Below, piece after piece: positions 6,701 through 7,109 of a stretch of 7,109 nucleotides of DNA (position 1 is its first letter; every line of letters starts with the position of its first letter). The notes under the pieces are model-generated. The model saw only the letters and a list, made by a program, of their open reading frames with translations. It was not told the DNA's origin and searched no databases. The position numbers and the translations under genes were made by a program. Source of the DNA: a bacterium. GTDB lineage: Bacteria > Chloroflexota > Limnocylindria > Limnocylindrales > Limnocylindraceae. The stretch is from NCBI GenBank assembly GCA_009919365.1, contig RGBZ01000041.1, forward strand, positions 1 through 7,109, in the 5' to 3' direction.

Positions 6701-7109
6701 CACGGTTCACAACGGTCACGGTCGTTCCGCTCAGTGAGCAATTGGCCTCGTTGTCAACAATCGCATAGCTGATGGCGCCTTCGGTTCCACCCGATGTGCT
6801 GAGCGTGACCGTCGTGGCGCCGGCTGGCGCATAGGTCACGATCTCATCGGCATCACTGGTGTCCACGGTGAAGACAGCCTGCGGTGCGCGGCTGATGTCC
6901 ACCGACGAGGTATCAGAGGCGGCGAGGTAGTTGCTGTCTGACGCCTTGTCGCCTCGCACCACACAGGCGCCGAGCGGACCACGGTTATCGACACGCAGCG
7001 TGGTGACACCGTCGGCAACGATGATCGTACAGGTGCCGCTCTCAACGCTGTAGGAGACCGCTCCCGTGCCTGATCCACCAGTTGTCGAAAGGGTGAGGAC
7101 GAGCTTCGG
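3705..7109 (-). CDS. Giant Ig-like repeat surface/secreted protein (C-terminal 1134 residues, 5' end outside window)
   Basis: The frame is open from the right edge to the TAA at 3705-3707. The GTG at 6962 is internal: the 49 codons before it encode the same repeat (STTGGSGTGAVSYSV...CTII), so the true start and any signal peptide lie outside the window. The visible protein is a chain of beta-rich Ig-like modules rich in Thr, Ser, Gly, Ala and Val: a partial plus three class A modules (about 92 aa), seven class B modules (83-85 aa), one more class A-like module, then a 108-residue C-terminal domain. Each module starts near xxQ plus a beta strand and ends near NYxAA. Each has one Cys pair, the second in a GTCTI or GACVV motif, which suggests an intradomain disulfide and an extracellular location. 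No catalytic motif, LPXTG signal or C-terminal membrane helix is visible; the protein ends AYAWSQTK. Such proteins usually act as adhesins or cell-surface stalks; that role is inferred from architecture only. Confidence 0.92.
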   Translation of the reverse strand, partial: PKLVLTLSTTGGSGTGAVSYSVESGTCTIIVADGVTTLRVDNRGPLGACVVRGDKASDSNYLAASDTSSVDISRAPQAVFTVDTSDADEIVTYAPAGATTVTLSTSGGTEGAISYAIVDNEANCSLSGTTVTVVNRGDGECVIRATRAETDDYQVATSTVSLTINRASQAVFAARANGSAAGATVTYTAAGTTVALDTTGGSDGEISYSIVDSETNCTISGSTLTVVNRGDGACVVTARRAQTSNYLATSATVTVTIDKAVQTGFTAQINGSSAGATVAYTSPTLATATLSTTNEVGGGTVNFAEDDVDCVVGTGSVTISQVGDGACLLTATSAASENYLEATDTVLLTIIKGSQTISFADLAGKTYGDAPFLLTATSESGGAFTFNTTNGDVCTINGATNTLTIVGVGTCAVTADQSGNANYFAAPRVTKSFAVVKSAQIITWDTIDPATYGQLPFLLQASATSGGAMTYTSTTPLICTVSTATLTIVKPGSCTVTADQAGTDNFLAATRYTQTFTIAKASQTIDFGLLSNQTLGTLPFDVSATASSGLTVSFSSLTTSICTVEGSTVTIVAGGTCTIRPAQGGNDFYLAASNNDRSFSVNKGSQVLSFASVPAKTFGDAAFTVTATSTAGLTPTYTGTTPTICSITVTGTVTINRAGACTVSANQAGNGNYNAASTVSLTITIAKAVQTITFNPLSNKTLGDADVTLSATSTSGLAVTFTSKTTGVCTVVGSTLTILTAGTCTITASQSGNLNNNNAVPVDRSFTITAAAQTIDFTQPLDTTFDTATVTLVATASSGLLVTLESTTPLVCSVSGDVAMFVDAGTCTIRASQAGSSDYAAATNVTRSFAITAGIQVIEFNALGDVTFGAAAFDADAFTSSGRPVTFTSSTSGVCTVTSSGTITIVGAGTCTITANAASGGGFSAADAVAQSFTVAKSSQATVTLSASPTAIALSGGTGSTTLTGAGGTGGGSLTYSVVSAGTTSCSISGATLTATAVGTCTVKVTRASSANYLEASSANLGIVVQAVPLATAQPAITGTKVANGNLNVTVGSWSGTPTPSTSIQWFSCTSADTSSTIQTGASISGCTLISGQTAATYRQPASLPANTWYRARITATNTIAGVVRTAYAWSQTK
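3708..4031 (-). other. C-terminal SWSGTPTP/QWxxC domain of the surface protein
   Basis: The last 108 residues differ from the repeats. They contain VTVGSWSGTPTP, IQWFSC, SGCTLISGQTAATY and WYRARITATNTIAG. This combination (SWxGxPxP, QWxxC, then a TYxxP...YRxRxTATN strand) is a domain often found at the ends of actinobacterial and related surface proteins and resembles an Ig/fibronectin-like fold. Two Cys are present and probably pair. The domain runs to the stop codon with no anchor sequence after it. Confidence 0.7.
4032..4298 (-). repeat. Membrane-distal-type class A-like module closing the array
   Basis: An 89-codon unit beginning SSQATVTLSASPTAIALSGG. It returns to class A features (GGTGGGSLTYSVV, SCSISG, NYLEASSANLGIVV) after the seven class B modules, with a Gly/Thr-rich loop (TGSTTLTGAGGTGGG) longer than in the other units. 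One Cys pair is kept. Which end of the protein faces the membrane is not known; the name refers only to its place at the C-terminal side of the array. Confidence 0.75.
4299..6053 (-). repeat. Seven tandem class B Ig-like modules
   Basis: Units lie at 5799-6053, 5550-5798, 5301-5549, 5049-5300, 4800-5048, 4551-4799 and 4299-4550 (83-85 codons). Consensus pieces: SQTIxF, KTxGDAxF, ATSxSGLxVTF, TTxxVCTV, TVTIxxAGTCTI, QAGNxNYxAA and RSFxIxK. Both Cys are kept in all seven. Small variations include an NNNN run in the fifth unit (NLNNNNA), SGGG in place of the AGN turn in the seventh, and Thr-Tyr-Gly versus Thr-Phe-Gly or Thr-Leu-Gly in the second strand. The module is a known type of bacterial Ig-like stalk repeat. 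Confidence 0.88.
6054..7109 (-). repeat. Class A Ig-like modules (one partial, three complete)
   Basis: Complete units lie at 6612-6887, 6333-6611 and 6054-6332 (92-93 codons each); a partial unit occupies 6888-7109. Shared marks are a Gln three residues in (PQAVF, SQAVF, VQTGF), a TVTY/TVAY strand, TTGGSxGxISYSIVD, NCxxSG, a VxRGDGxC turn, and YLxxTxTVxxTI at the end. The third unit is the most diverged: the GGS loop is replaced by TNEVGGG and the SYSIVD strand by NFAEDDVD. Units differ at most nucleotide positions but keep protein spacing, so these are old duplications under selection. Confidence 0.85.

Noticed and set aside
6960..6962. GTG as the start codon of the large repeat protein
   Set aside because: The frame stays open for 49 more codons to the window edge, and those codons encode the same repeat with its Cys pair, so the gene begins outside the window.
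1..7109. Mobile element, phage or defence island
   Set aside because: No transposase, integrase, phage or toxin gene, no terminal inverted repeats or target duplications, and no tRNA are visible; the gene set looks chromosomal.

Overview
The window comes from a moderately GC-rich bacterium. Three of the four recognisable gene starts have no Shine-Dalgarno sequence but carry a TANNNT -10 hexamer 6-7 nt before the start codon. This pattern of leaderless transcripts is typical of Actinomycetota, Chloroflexota and Deinococcota. The Cys-containing Ig-like repeats and the C-terminal SWSGTPTP-type domain of the large surface protein also fit Actinomycetota or Chloroflexota. The phylum is inferred from style, not proven.

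Layout, left to right. (1) The first 51 codons of a class V aminotransferase-like PLP enzyme on the minus strand run off the left edge. (2) Upstream of it, overlapping by ATGA, is a complete ATP-dependent DNA ligase (579 aa, minus strand). These two form a translationally coupled operon. (3) Divergent from the ligase is a GNAT acetyltransferase of the RimJ/RimL type (plus strand). Its promoter appears to share -10 sequence with the ligase promoter around a GTATAC palindrome. (4) Tail-to-tail with the GNAT gene, 9 nt away, is a nucleoside hydrolase (311 aa, minus strand). (5) A 268-nt interval follows, holding the nucleoside hydrolase promoter, a doubtful 64-codon ORF with a signal-peptide-like hydrophobic stretch, and an 8-bp inverted repeat. 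(6) The right half (3705-7109) is the C-terminal 1134 residues of a very large secreted or surface protein, minus strand, whose start lies beyond the right edge. It is built of about twelve tandem Ig-like modules of two classes plus a distinct C-terminal domain. Every module carries exactly two cysteines.

The genes do not form an obvious single pathway. The ligase and aminotransferase are co-expressed, the GNAT and nucleoside hydrolase look like independent housekeeping or salvage genes, and the surface protein is a separate unit. I see no mobile element, CRISPR array, tRNA or rRNA, and no convincing evidence of a new defence or mobile system. The most notable items are the disulfide-patterned repeat protein, the shared divergent leaderless promoter, the nucleoside hydrolase active-site variation, and the hydrophobic ORF lying in frame after the surface protein's stop.
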